From Pseudoflavonifractor sp. Marseille-P3106 (GTDB taxonomy: Bacteria; Bacillota; Clostridia; Oscillospirales; Oscillospiraceae), in NCBI GenBank assembly GCA_900169975.1, contig LT827126.1, forward strand, positions 1 to 64,000: DNA of 64,000 bases, read 5' to 3'. How positions within the stretch are numbered: position 1 is the stretch's first letter; each line of letters starts with the position of its first letter. The notes beneath the pieces are model-generated. The model was not told the origin of the DNA, did no database searches, and worked only from the letters and a program-made list of their open reading frames with translations. Made by a program: the position numbers and the translations under genes. Positions 1 through 6,928 of this stretch are shown in pieces.

Positions 1-561
1 ACCCCCACTACCGTCCAGAGTGTGATCGCTGCCCTGAGCCGCCTGGAGAGCTATTCCCGCACCGTTACCACCACTCTGGCGGGGATCTCCGTCAGTGCCC
101 GGGTCTGGGTGGACGGGGGCTGGACCCGGACCGATCTCACTCTGCCTGCCGGGCGGGGAGCTCACACCATCGTTGGAGACGGCAAGGTCTGGCGCTGGTA
201 TGACGGGGATCGGGAGGCCCGCGTCTGGAGCGCAGACGGAGGCTCTGCCGACGTGGAAGGGCAGCGTATTCCCACCTATGAGGACGTGCTTGACCTGGAG
301 CCGGAGAGTATCACTGCCGCGGGATATGAGGAAAAAAACGGCATGGACTGCGTCTTTGTAAGTGTGGAGGTGGCAGAGCCGGCCCAGGTGGAGCGCTATT
401 GGGTCTCCGCCGACAACGGGCTGCTGGTGGCCGCTGAGACCGAGAGCGGGGGCGAGGTGGTCTGGTCCATGACGGCCACTGTGCCGGAGATCCCTGTTTC
501 GGCCTCCGCGTCCTTTGCCCTCCCGGACGGCACCGTGCTCCACACTGTGGGCGGGGGATAG
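1..561 (+). CDS. Partial lipoprotein/LolA-like protein (C-terminal part)
   Basis: The reading frame is open from the first base to the TAG at 559-561, so the N-terminus lies outside the window; an internal GTG at 22 is not needed as a start. The visible part is about 186 residues, rich in beta-strand-like alternation with several W/Y residues, and lacks membrane segments. The pattern (Leu-Glu-Ser-Tyr helix, then strands about a residue being measured, ending in a plasma-like beta sheet) resembles LolA/GerS-like lipoproteins of Clostridia, which act at the cell envelope and in spore germination. That family call is a guess from overall character only. It converges with a minus-strand operon that ends 5 bp away. 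Confidence 0.6.
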   Translation, partial: TPTTVQSVIAALSRLESYSRTVTTTLAGISVSARVWVDGGWTRTDLTLPAGRGAHTIVGDGKVWRWYDGDREARVWSADGGSADVEGQRIPTYEDVLDLEPESITAAGYEEKNGMDCVFVSVEVAEPAQVERYWVSADNGLLVAAETESGGEVVWSMTATVPEIPVSASASFALPDGTVLHTVGGG

Positions 562-566
562 GTCCG

Positions 567-800
567 TCACAGCAGGAGCATCAGTCCCAGAGTGATGAGC
601 AGTTCCAGATTGTCCTCCCGGTCATCCAGAAAGAGGAACAGGAGGATGAGAAGGATGAGCACATCTCCCGTGTCCAGATCGTCCAGTTTCAGGCTTTTCA
701 GAAGCCCAGACAGCCCCTTTTTCTCCGCCTTTTCTTTCTCAGAAGCCTGCGGCGGCTGCGGGGGGGCGGGCTCTGTGTGGCTCAGATAAGGATTATACAT
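567..800 (-). CDS. Small hydrophobic-tail protein, unknown
   Basis: A 77-residue protein. The first 30 residues are Pro/Lys/Glu-rich, followed by a Lys/Asp-rich helix and two very Leu/Ile-rich stretches split by an acidic Asp-Asp-Arg-Glu-Asp segment near residues 58-62. The hydrophobic stretches could be two short membrane helices. I start it at the ATG at 800 because GAGGAGGG lies 9 bases upstream; a GTG at 806 is too close to that site. It overlaps the stop of the upstream gene by 8 bp, so it is the last gene of a three-gene unit. I have the impression that this sort of small protein is common in Oscillospiraceae, but know no function. Confidence 0.65.
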   Translation of the reverse strand: MYNPYLSHTEPAPPQPPQASEKEKAEKKGLSGLLKSLKLDDLDTGDVLILLILLFLFLDDREDNLELLITLGLMLLL

Positions 801-1269
801 CTTCACTGCCCTCCTCTCGCAGCAGTTGGAGGGCCACCCGCACCACCCGGGAGAGCCGGGCGATCCCGGCGGCCTTTTCCAGCTTTTCCCGCCGCTCTTC
901 CCGCAGGAAGGGCTTGAGGGAGTTTAGAAGGGCAACCTTTTCATCGTCCTGGGCGCTGTATTCGGAGTAGACTCGCAGAGCGATTCGGATGAGTTTGGGG
1001 TCGATCTGGGGTGCATTCCCCCCGCCCAGGAGGGACAGAAGGGCGGACAGATCCGGGACGTCTCCGCCGCCCGGGGATCCGGGAGCCGGAGACGTTTCGT
1101 CCTCCACCGGGATGTAATCCACATCCTGCACCGCTCCGGGTGTTTCCGGGGCAGGATCGGCCTGAGGCTGCGGTCCTCCGCCGGTGAGGGCTTTTGCTAT
1201 GGCAGTGATCTGCCCCATGGCCTCCGGGTTTCCCAGAATGGCCTGCAGCTGTTCTTGCAGATCCGCCAT
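793..1269 (-). CDS. Small acidic protein, unknown (MADLQEQLQ start)
   Basis: A 158-residue protein with three parts: an N-terminal helix (residues 1-30) that reads like 'AILGNPEAMGQI', a Pro/Asp/Glu/Gly-rich low-complexity linker (about 32-75), and a C-terminal charged helical region (about 85-158) with many Arg/Glu/Leu. No signal peptide or membrane helix. The ATG at 1269 has AGGAGAGG just upstream. The N-terminal helix shares its 'LLGNPSA/ILGNPEA' pattern with the next upstream gene, so the two may be related by duplication. It is the middle gene of the three-gene unit 1578-567. Function not recognised. Confidence 0.65.
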   Translation of the reverse strand: MADLQEQLQAILGNPEAMGQITAIAKALTGGGPQPQADPAPETPGAVQDVDYIPVEDETSPAPGSPGGGDVPDLSALLSLLGGGNAPQIDPKLIRIALRVYSEYSAQDDEKVALLNSLKPFLREERREKLEKAAGIARLSRVVRVALQLLREEGSEDV

Positions 1270-1299
1270 GACCTCTCCTCCTCTCCGGCGGGCAAACGG

Positions 1300-1578
1300 T
1301 TATTTTTGCGTTTTTTTCTTCAGACCTTCGATGGTCTCCGCACCCTCCGTGCTCTTCATGACCTGGTTGAGAATGCCGATGAGGGCGTCTGGCTTGCCCT
1401 GTGCGGCGGCCTGTGCGGCCGTCTGGAGCCCGTTTCCCGCCTGCTGGTTGAGCAGATTCATCAGCTTTTGGGTCTCAGGGGCCGAAAGCAGGGATTTGAG
1501 GGCGCTGGGATTGCCGAGAAGCTGTGCGGCCTGGGGATCTTTCGTCAGGGCGTCCAGGTTGGGGTTCTTTGGATTCAT
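1300..1578 (-). CDS. Small helical protein, unknown (MNPKNPNLDAL start)
   Basis: A 92-residue, probably all-helical, soluble protein. It contains the run Leu-Leu-Gly-Asn-Pro-Ser-Ala near residue 22 and a Gln/Ala-rich middle, and ends in a Lys-rich tail. I chose the ATG at 1578 because GGAGGGAAG lies upstream; a GTG at 1593 in the same frame has no such site. It is the first gene of the minus-strand unit and is divergent from the phosphoesterase gene at 1648. The similarity of its helix to that of the following gene suggests a shared origin. Function unknown. Confidence 0.65.
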   Translation of the reverse strand: MNPKNPNLDALTKDPQAAQLLGNPSALKSLLSAPETQKLMNLLNQQAGNGLQTAAQAAAQGKPDALIGILNQVMKSTEGAETIEGLKKKTQK

Positions 1579-1647
1579 ACTGCTTCCCTCCACTATTTAT
1601 AGTCGTTTTCTCTTTAGTATATGTGCCGGGAAAAAGAAGGTGACAGG

Positions 1648-2118
1648 ATGAAACTTTTGGTCTGCTCCGATTCCCACGGAAATTTGGAGGATCTGCGTCA
1701 GGCAGTGGAGCGGGAACAGCCCGACCAGGTGCTCCATCTGGGTGATGTAGTATGGGACGGCCAGAGGCTTCGGGAGTTTTATCCCGGTCTTGTGCTGGAG
1801 CAGGTGCGAGGCAACTGTGACGGCTGCGGAGACGGTTTTCCCGAGGAGAAGGAACTTCTGGTGGGCGGAAAGAGGATCTGGATGCTTCACGGCCACACCT
1901 ACCGGGTGAAGCTGGGCGTCTCTCTGGTGGCCGAGGAGGCCCGGGTCCGGGGCGTGGACGCGGTAGTGTTTGGACACACGCACCAGCCGCTGTGCTATCT
2001 GGACGGGAATCTGTGGGTGATGAATCCCGGCACCATCAGCGGGTTTCCCAAGGCGACTTATGGGCTCATTGAGCTGAAAGACGGAAGCATCAACTGCCGG
2101 ACGGCAGAAATCAAATGA
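1648..2118 (+). CDS. Metallophosphoesterase, YfcE/MJ0936 type
   Basis: A 156-residue calcineurin-like phosphoesterase. All metal-binding blocks are present: D8-x-H10 (SDSHGN), GD at 32-33, GNCD at 55-58, HGH at 81-83 and GHTH at 109-112. Family members hydrolyse phosphodiesters with Mn2+ or Ni2+ in the cytoplasm; the physiological substrate is usually unknown. The ATG at 1648 follows GAAGGTGAC; an in-frame ATG at 1621 is upstream of that site and would give a 9-residue extension without conservation. The stop overlaps the region just before coaX, so both genes are probably one transcript. Confidence 0.88.
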   Translation: MKLLVCSDSHGNLEDLRQAVEREQPDQVLHLGDVVWDGQRLREFYPGLVLEQVRGNCDGCGDGFPEEKELLVGGKRIWMLHGHTYRVKLGVSLVAEEARVRGVDAVVFGHTHQPLCYLDGNLWVMNPGTISGFPKATYGLIELKDGSINCRTAEIK

Positions 2119-2129
2119 GGGGGAATCCT

Positions 2130-2906
2130 ATGTTACTGGCAATCGACGTGGGCAACACCAACATCTGTTTCGGCATCTATGAAGGAGCGGAGCTTTTGGG
2201 GACCTTTCGGCTGAAAACCGACCCGGACCGCACCTCTGACGAGATCGGGCTGTTTGCCTGTGAGTATTTCCGGCGCTTCGACCTGTCTCCGGAGGCGGTG
2301 GAGGACGTCATCATCGCCTCGGTGGTGCCCCATGTGATGTACACCCTCACCAATGCCGTCATGAAGTATTTCGGCAGGCGGCCGATGATTATCGACGACG
2401 GGGTGGATCCCGGACTCGCCATGGGCGTGTCGGGTGATGAGCGTCTGGGCCCCGACCGCTCGGTGGCCTGCGTGGCGGCCATCGAAAAGTATCACGCCCC
2501 CTGCATTGTGCTGGACTTCGGCACTGCCACCACTCTGGACGCGCTCAATGCGAAAGGGGAGTACATGGGCGGATGCATCACCGCCGGGCTGCGGGTCTCG
2601 GCGGATGCCCTGACCGGTCGGGCCTCCCTGCTGCCCCGGGTGGAACTGGCACGGCCGGAGAAGGTGCTCAACACCACGGCCGTGGGTCACATCCAGGCGG
2701 GGATCGTGCTGGGCTACATAGGCGCCACAGAGCATCTGGTCCGTCTGGCCAGGGAGGAACTGGGCGTTCCCGACTGCAAGGTGATCGCCACCGGAGGACT
2801 GGCCCGGCTGGTGGCCGACAATTCAGAGCTCATCCAGGTGGTGGACAGGGATCTGGTGCTGGACGGCCTGCGGATGGTATATCAGCGGGAAAAGGGCCCG
2901 CGATAA
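2130..2906 (+). CDS. coaX: Type III pantothenate kinase
   Basis: A 258-residue CoaX enzyme, which makes 4'-phosphopantothenate in the first step of coenzyme A synthesis and belongs to the ASKHA fold. The phosphate-binding DVGNTN is at 6-11, GPDR at 107-110 and the second phosphate loop DFGTATT at 129-135. Length is normal for the family. The ATG at 2130 is preceded by GAGGGGG at a 7-base spacing; an earlier ATG at 2115 overlaps the previous stop and adds five residues. Another CoA-pathway gene, coaE, lies at 23.9 kb but is not linked. A strong bidirectional terminator follows. Confidence 0.95.
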   Translation: MLLAIDVGNTNICFGIYEGAELLGTFRLKTDPDRTSDEIGLFACEYFRRFDLSPEAVEDVIIASVVPHVMYTLTNAVMKYFGRRPMIIDDGVDPGLAMGVSGDERLGPDRSVACVAAIEKYHAPCIVLDFGTATTLDALNAKGEYMGGCITAGLRVSADALTGRASLLPRVELARPEKVLNTTAVGHIQAGIVLGYIGATEHLVRLAREELGVPDCKVIATGGLARLVADNSELIQVVDRDLVLDGLRMVYQREKGPR

Positions 2907-2916
2907 GGCGTGGAGC

Positions 2917-2958
2917 AAAAAAGGATCTCTGTTCTTCCAAGAACAGAGATCCTTTTTT
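2917..2958. terminator. Bidirectional intrinsic terminator
   Basis: A 20-bp stem (GGATCTCTGTTCTT core) with a 2-base loop, flanked by six A on the left and six T on the right. It ends coaX on the plus strand and the SDR gene on the minus strand. Confidence 0.92.
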
Positions 2959-2977
2959 AATTGTTTCAGGCAGATAT

Positions 2978-3724
2978 TCAGCTGCGGGCCAGGCCGTCCA
3001 CGCTGAGGACCACGCCGGTGATGTAGCTGGCCATGTCGCTGGCCAGAAACACGAAGGCGTTGGCGATATCCTCCGGCTCTCCGATGCGTCGCAGGGGGAT
3101 CTTGGCCACCATGGGGGCAATGTGCTCCTTGGGTACGGCCCGCATCATATCGGTGTTGGTGATGCCGGGAGCCACGGCGTTGACCCGAATGCCGTCTGGG
3201 CCCAGTTCCCGGGCCAGAGAGAGGGTCATGCCGTTGACGGCAAATTTGCTGGTGGGATAGGCCACACCGGCGGGCTGCCCGGTAATGGAGACCATGCTGC
3301 TGGTATTGATGATGCAGCCGCCGTGCCGGGCTTTCATCCCGTCCGTCACGGCCCGGGTACAGTTGAATACGGCGTTCACATTGAGGTCCATGGTTTTCTG
3401 GAAAAGCTCCGGGGTGTAGGAGCTGAAAGGCTCAGAGGCCGAGACACCCGCGTTGTTGGCCAGAATGTCGATCCGGCCGTACTTGGCGGCCACGGCGTCG
3501 AAAGCGGCTTTTACCGAGGAGTAGTCGGTGAGCCTGGGACTGATACCCTCCACATTCCAGGCGGGATTTTCCGCCTTCAGCTTGTCCACGGCCTCCTGTG
3601 CGGTTTCAGGCCGGGAGCCGCACAGGATCACGGTGGCACCGTTCTGGAGATAGGCGCGGACGATGGCGTAGCCGATGCCCCGGGTCCCTCCGGTGACAAT
3701 GGCGATCTTATCTTTCAGCAGCAT
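2978..3724 (-). CDS. SDR-family oxidoreductase (FabG-like)
   Basis: A 248-residue classical short-chain dehydrogenase. The NAD(P)-binding TGGTRGIG is at 11-18, NNAG at 90-93, the catalytic Ser at about 142-143 and the YPTSK motif with Y156/K160. The substrate cannot be read from the sequence; FabG-type 3-oxoacyl reduction or a secondary alcohol/sugar oxidation are both possible. It stands alone, so it is probably not the fatty-acid FabG. The ATG at 3724 has AGGAGG 8 bases upstream; the longer open frame to 3964 runs through the promoter and into brnQ and is not used. A minus-strand promoter lies at 3773-3800. Confidence 0.9.
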   Translation of the reverse strand: MLLKDKIAIVTGGTRGIGYAIVRAYLQNGATVILCGSRPETAQEAVDKLKAENPAWNVEGISPRLTDYSSVKAAFDAVAAKYGRIDILANNAGVSASEPFSSYTPELFQKTMDLNVNAVFNCTRAVTDGMKARHGGCIINTSSMVSITGQPAGVAYPTSKFAVNGMTLSLARELGPDGIRVNAVAPGITNTDMMRAVPKEHIAPMVAKIPLRRIGEPEDIANAFVFLASDMASYITGVVLSVDGLARS

Positions 3725-3772
3725 AGGGATCGTTCCTCCTGTCATATGTGAATCACGTGTCTGGACACAGAC

Positions 3773-3800
3773 AGTATAACACTCTTTGGGGAAAAAGCAA
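3773..3800 (-). promoter_or_regulatory. Promoter of the SDR gene
   Basis: On the minus strand TTGCTT (3795-3800) and TATACT (3773-3778) with a 16-bp spacer. A GTGTC-TG-GACAC inverted repeat sits just downstream near 3757-3770 and may be an operator. Confidence 0.55.
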
Positions 3801-3825
3801 TCAAAAACCAAATCGGCCACCTTGG

Positions 3826-3863
3826 AAAGTCCAATGGACTTTTTCCTCCAAATACGATATAAT
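3826..3863 (+). promoter_or_regulatory. brnQ promoter with palindromic operator
   Basis: -35 TGGACT (3835-3840) and a perfect -10 TATAAT (3858-3863) with a 17-bp spacer. The -35 box is inside a perfect palindrome, AAAGTCCAATGGACTTT (3826-3842, 8-bp arms, 1-base centre). A protein bound there would cover the -35 element, which suggests repression. Confidence 0.65.
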
Positions 3864-3908
3864 TCATAATGTCCAAACAAAACTATGCCGATGGGGGCGT
3901 TTTTGAAG

Positions 3909-5177
3909 ATGAATCGACTTTCCGGGCGTGACCAGCTGTTGGTGGGCGTGACGCTCTTTTCCATGTTTTTCGGGGCGGGAAACCTGATTTTTCCGCCCTA
4001 CCTGGGGGCTCAGGCGGGGGGAGCTGCCTGGATCGCACTGGTGGGAATGGCGATCAGCGCCGTGGGCCTGCCGGTGTTGGGGGTGGTGGCGGTGGCCCAG
4101 GCAGGCGGACTCCCGCCGCTGGCCGGGCGGGTCCACCCCAAATTTGCGGTGACATTTACCCTCCTGATCTATCTTTCCATCGGCCCCTGTCTGGCCATTC
4201 CCCGTACTGCCACCACTTCATTTGAGATGGCGGTCACTCCCTTCCTGGGAGAGACGTCCCTTTGGGTGCGGGCTGGGTATTCTCTTGTGTTTTTCGCTGC
4301 CGCGCTGGCGGTGGCGCTGAAGCCGGACAAGCTCACGGACAAGCTGGGCAAGATCACCGGCCCAGCCCTGCTGACCCTCATCCTCGTTCTGGTGGTGGGG
4401 TGCCTGGTGAAGGCCCCGGGAGGTTACGGCCCGGCGACGGCAGGCTTTGTGGAGCGTCCGGGGATCCAGGGCTTTCTGGACGGCTACCAGACCATGGACA
4501 CCATCGCCGCACTGAATTTCGGCATCATCATCGCCCTGAACATCCGGGCGCGGGGGGTGACGGAGGACCGGCAGGTGGTGAGGGCGACCATCCGGGCGGG
4601 CTGGATCGCCGGCGGGGTGCTGCTGGTGGTTTATGCGGCGCTGACCCATGTGGGGGCGGTGTCCGGCGGGGCGTTCCCGGGCGCGGAGAACGGGGCGCAG
4701 GTACTCACCCGGCTGGTGTCCTGGATGTTTGGCCCGGCGGGCAATCTCCTCTTGGGCGCGGTGTTCGTCATCGCCTGTTTCAACACCTGCACCGGCCTCA
4801 TCAGCTGCTGCAGCGAGTATTTTTCCACCCAGTTCCCCCGCCTGAACTATCGGGCCTGGGCGGTGGTCTTTGCCGCGGCCAGCTTCCTTATTTCCATCGC
4901 GGGGCTCAACGCCATCCTTTCGGTCTCCGTGCCCGTGCTGGGGGCCATCTACCCGGTGGCCATTGTGCTCATCGTCCTGGGCCTGACCCACCGCTGGGTG
5001 GGGAGTCTGCGGCTGACCTACCCCATGACCGTCCTCTTTACCGGCGTAGCCAGTGTGGCGGGGGCGCTGGGGGTGAAACTGCCCATTCCTCTGACCCAAA
5101 TGGGCCTGGGGTGGGTTTTGCCTGCCCTGGCAGGCTTTGTTCTGGGCGTGGTCCTTTCCCTGATCCGGGGCGAATAG
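3909..5177 (+). CDS. brnQ: Branched-chain amino acid Na+ symporter (LIVCS family)
   Basis: A 422-residue, very hydrophobic protein with about 12 predicted membrane helices. The N-terminal signature LFSMFFGAGNLIFPP (about residues 14-28) is typical of BrnQ, which imports leucine, isoleucine and valine with Na+. I start at the ATG at 3909, which fits the usual family start (Met-x-x-Leu-Ser-x-x-Asp-x-Leu); ATGs at 3885 and 3891 would add 6-8 residues. The promoter overlaps a perfect palindrome, so expression is probably controlled, perhaps in response to amino acid supply. The branched-chain biosynthesis gene ilvD and threonine deaminase ilvA are elsewhere in the window. Confidence 0.92.
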   Translation: MNRLSGRDQLLVGVTLFSMFFGAGNLIFPPYLGAQAGGAAWIALVGMAISAVGLPVLGVVAVAQAGGLPPLAGRVHPKFAVTFTLLIYLSIGPCLAIPRTATTSFEMAVTPFLGETSLWVRAGYSLVFFAAALAVALKPDKLTDKLGKITGPALLTLILVLVVGCLVKAPGGYGPATAGFVERPGIQGFLDGYQTMDTIAALNFGIIIALNIRARGVTEDRQVVRATIRAGWIAGGVLLVVYAALTHVGAVSGGAFPGAENGAQVLTRLVSWMFGPAGNLLLGAVFVIACFNTCTGLISCCSEYFSTQFPRLNYRAWAVVFAAASFLISIAGLNAILSVSVPVLGAIYPVAIVLIVLGLTHRWVGSLRLTYPMTVLFTGVASVAGALGVKLPIPLTQMGLGWVLPALAGFVLGVVLSLIRGE

Positions 5178-5217
5178 CCCTCCAAAGAGAATTCTAATTT
5201 ATTTTGAGGTGATACGC

Positions 5218-5496
5218 ATGGAATTTCAACATGAAAAAGAGCGGATCTTTGCCTTGGACGAGAGCGGAAAGCTGATTGCCGAGGTGACCTTTCCCACGAT
5301 GGACGGTGTTGCCACCATCGACCACACCTTTGTAGACGATTCCCTGCGGGGCCAGGGGGTGGCCGGGCAGCTGCTGCGGGCCGCCACGGAGCAGCTCCGC
5401 GCGGATGGCGTGCAGATCAGGCCTACCTGTTCTTATGCCGTCCGGTGGTTTGGCGAACACCCCGAGAACGGGGATCTCCTTTTAGGACGGGACTGA
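5218..5496 (+). CDS. GNAT-like N-acetyltransferase (YjdJ/COG2388 type)
   Basis: A 92-residue protein of the compact YjdJ-type acetyltransferase-like family. It has an N-terminal beta pair (residues 1-25), the HTFVDDSLRGQGVAGQLL block around 37-54 that binds acetyl-CoA, and a C-terminal CSYAVRWF strand-helix. Members are shorter than normal GNATs and their substrates are unknown. The ATG at 5218 has GAGGTG six bases upstream; the GTG at 5209 is part of that site. It follows brnQ by 40 bp and is followed by a terminator. Confidence 0.85.
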   Translation: MEFQHEKERIFALDESGKLIAEVTFPTMDGVATIDHTFVDDSLRGQGVAGQLLRAATEQLRADGVQIRPTCSYAVRWFGEHPENGDLLLGRD

Positions 5497-5509
5497 GTTG
5501 CTCTTGAAG

Positions 5510-5548
5510 ATCCGACGTCTCCGGTTTGACCGGGGCGTCGGATTTTTT
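5510..5548 (+). terminator. Intrinsic terminator
   Basis: Stem ATCCGACG/CGTCGGAT with an inner CCGG/CCGG helix, followed by TTTTTT (5543-5548). Confidence 0.8.
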
Positions 5549-5634
5549 AACAATTTTTTCATGGGGCATAGTGAATTGCCCGCCGGGGGATACTGAGAGC
5601 GGAATTGTCCGGAGAAAAAGGAGTGTATCAACAC

Positions 5635-6060
5635 ATGGAAGAGGAAGAAGAACTTCTGCAATATATTTACAAGTCCGCCGACATGGGCTGCGAGGGGATC
5701 AGGACGGTACTGGACTATGTGGAGGACGAGAAGCTGAAAAAGACGCTGCGGGAGCAGCTGGGAACCTATCAAAATTTGGAACAGGAGGCAGGGCGGCTTC
5801 TGGAAGAACGGGGGAAAGAGGCTGGCGGTGTGGGTCCGGTGGCCCGGGCATCCACCGAGGTGCTGTCGGCAGGAAAGCTGCTGATGGATCACTCCGCTTC
5901 TAAAATAGCGGAAATGACCATCCAGGGAAACAACATGGGTATCAGCAAGACCTTACAGCACATCCACGATTACCACGGCGGCGGTCCGGCCAAGGATCTG
6001 GCGCAGCGGCTGCTCTCCGCGGAGGAAGCGGGCGTGGAGCAGCTCAAGCCTTTTTTATGA
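5635..6060 (+). CDS. Helical-bundle protein, ferritin-like character, unknown
   Basis: A 141-residue, Glu/Leu-rich protein that looks like a four-helix bundle: helices at about 1-25, 30-65, 75-105 and 110-140, with His/Glu residues in several helices (for example HIHDYH near 109-114). Such a layout resembles ferritin-like or DUF2383-like proteins, but no complete di-iron motif (ExxH pair) can be seen, so this is only a fold-level suggestion. The ATG at 5635 is about 11 bases after AAAGGAG; a TTG at 5605 is an alternative. A 58-residue gene follows after 7 bp and is probably cotranscribed. Confidence 0.75.
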   Translation: MEEEEELLQYIYKSADMGCEGIRTVLDYVEDEKLKKTLREQLGTYQNLEQEAGRLLEERGKEAGGVGPVARASTEVLSAGKLLMDHSASKIAEMTIQGNNMGISKTLQHIHDYHGGGPAKDLAQRLLSAEEAGVEQLKPFL

Positions 6061-6067
6061 GGGAAAA

Positions 6068-6244
6068 ATGAATATGGAAACTTACAGCGATCAATACGCG
6101 CCGCTGGGAGACGACCCCAGAGCGGAGGCCTATTTCAACAGCCTTCCCGGTTTTATCCAGGCGCAGATCAACAGCCGGAAGCATCGGCCTGCCACTTATG
6201 AAGAGATGGTCCGGGCTGCGGAAGAGGCACGCAAGGCATTTTGA
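6068..6244 (+). CDS. 58-residue protein, unknown
   Basis: A small open frame starting ATG at 6068 with GAGGG upstream, only 7 bp after the stop of the previous gene. The product is acidic at the N-terminus and basic/helical in the second half (Gln-Ala-Gln-Ile-Asn-Ser-Arg-Lys-His-Arg around residues 31-40, then a Glu/Ala helix). Codon use matches the neighbours (G/C third bases). No membrane helix or signal. The tight spacing to the ferritin-like gene suggests translational coupling and a shared role. I do not recognise a family. Confidence 0.65.
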   Translation: MNMETYSDQYAPLGDDPRAEAYFNSLPGFIQAQINSRKHRPATYEEMVRAAEEARKAF

Positions 6245-6307
6245 ACAGGGAAGCAGCGGGGGGAACAACTGGGAGGACCGGTGTTCTGCCCCGCTGTTGT
6301 ATTGTTC

Positions 6308-6336
6308 TTGCGCTCCCTGTTTGACTGTGCTATGAT
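6308..6336 (+). promoter_or_regulatory. Promoter of the UPF0303 gene
   Basis: TTGCGC (6308-6313), 17-bp spacer, TATGAT (6331-6336), 44 bp ahead of the GTG start. Confidence 0.55.
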
Positions 6337-6379
6337 AAAGAAAACATCGGACAAATTAAAAAAATAGGGAGCGAACGAT

Positions 6380-6865
6380 GTGTACACAAAAGAGACCTTG
6401 GAGGCCCTGAAGCGGGCGGAGCGGACATTTGTGTTTGAAAAATTCGATCTGGAGGATGCTCACACGTTGGGGGAGCGCCTTTGGAGAGACGGGCAGACAG
6501 AGTCCAAACCCATCGCCATTCGGATCGTTCTGGATGACCTTATCGTCTACCAGGCATTCCTGCCCGGGACCGGTGAGGACAATAACGGCTGGATGGGCCG
6601 CAAATGTGCCACCGTGAACCGGACCCACCATTGTTCCCTGACGGCGGGCGTGGAGCGGGAACTTTTCGGAGCCCGGGAGGTTTGGCAGAACGACGAGGAG
6701 CACTACGCCTTCAAGGGAGGAGCTTTCCCCATCGTGGTGAAGGGGGAATACCGGGGGATCATCACTATTTCCGGCCTGCCCCATCTTCAGGACCACCGGC
6801 GACTGACACAGACGCTGGCTGAGTTCCTGGGCAAGGAGCCGATCCTCATTCCGGTGGAGGAGTAA
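6380..6865 (+). CDS. UPF0303 / haem-degrading-domain protein
   Basis: A 161-residue protein of the UPF0303 family (Haem_degrading/HbpS-like alpha-beta fold). Visible family features are the WMGRKCATVNRTHHCS block (about residues 73-88) and the GGAFPIVVKGEYRGIITISGLPH block (about 113-135), close to the usual length. Relatives have been linked to haem or cofactor binding and the oxidative stress response; the role here is not established. Start is GTG at 6380 after GGGAGCGA. It is monocistronic, with its own promoter and a strong terminator. Confidence 0.88.
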   Translation: MYTKETLEALKRAERTFVFEKFDLEDAHTLGERLWRDGQTESKPIAIRIVLDDLIVYQAFLPGTGEDNNGWMGRKCATVNRTHHCSLTAGVERELFGAREVWQNDEEHYAFKGGAFPIVVKGEYRGIITISGLPHLQDHRRLTQTLAEFLGKEPILIPVEE

Positions 6866-6884
6866 AGGTCATACTAATTCGATG

Positions 6885-6926
6885 AAACAGGGCACATCCC
6901 ACTGTATTGGGATGTGCCCTGTTTTT
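6885..6926. terminator. Bidirectional intrinsic terminator
   Basis: A 16-bp perfect stem (AAACAGGGCACATCCC) with an 8-base loop and T-run 6922-6926; serves the UPF0303 gene and, on the minus strand, the rRNA methyltransferase gene. Confidence 0.9.
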
Positions 6927-6928
6927 GG

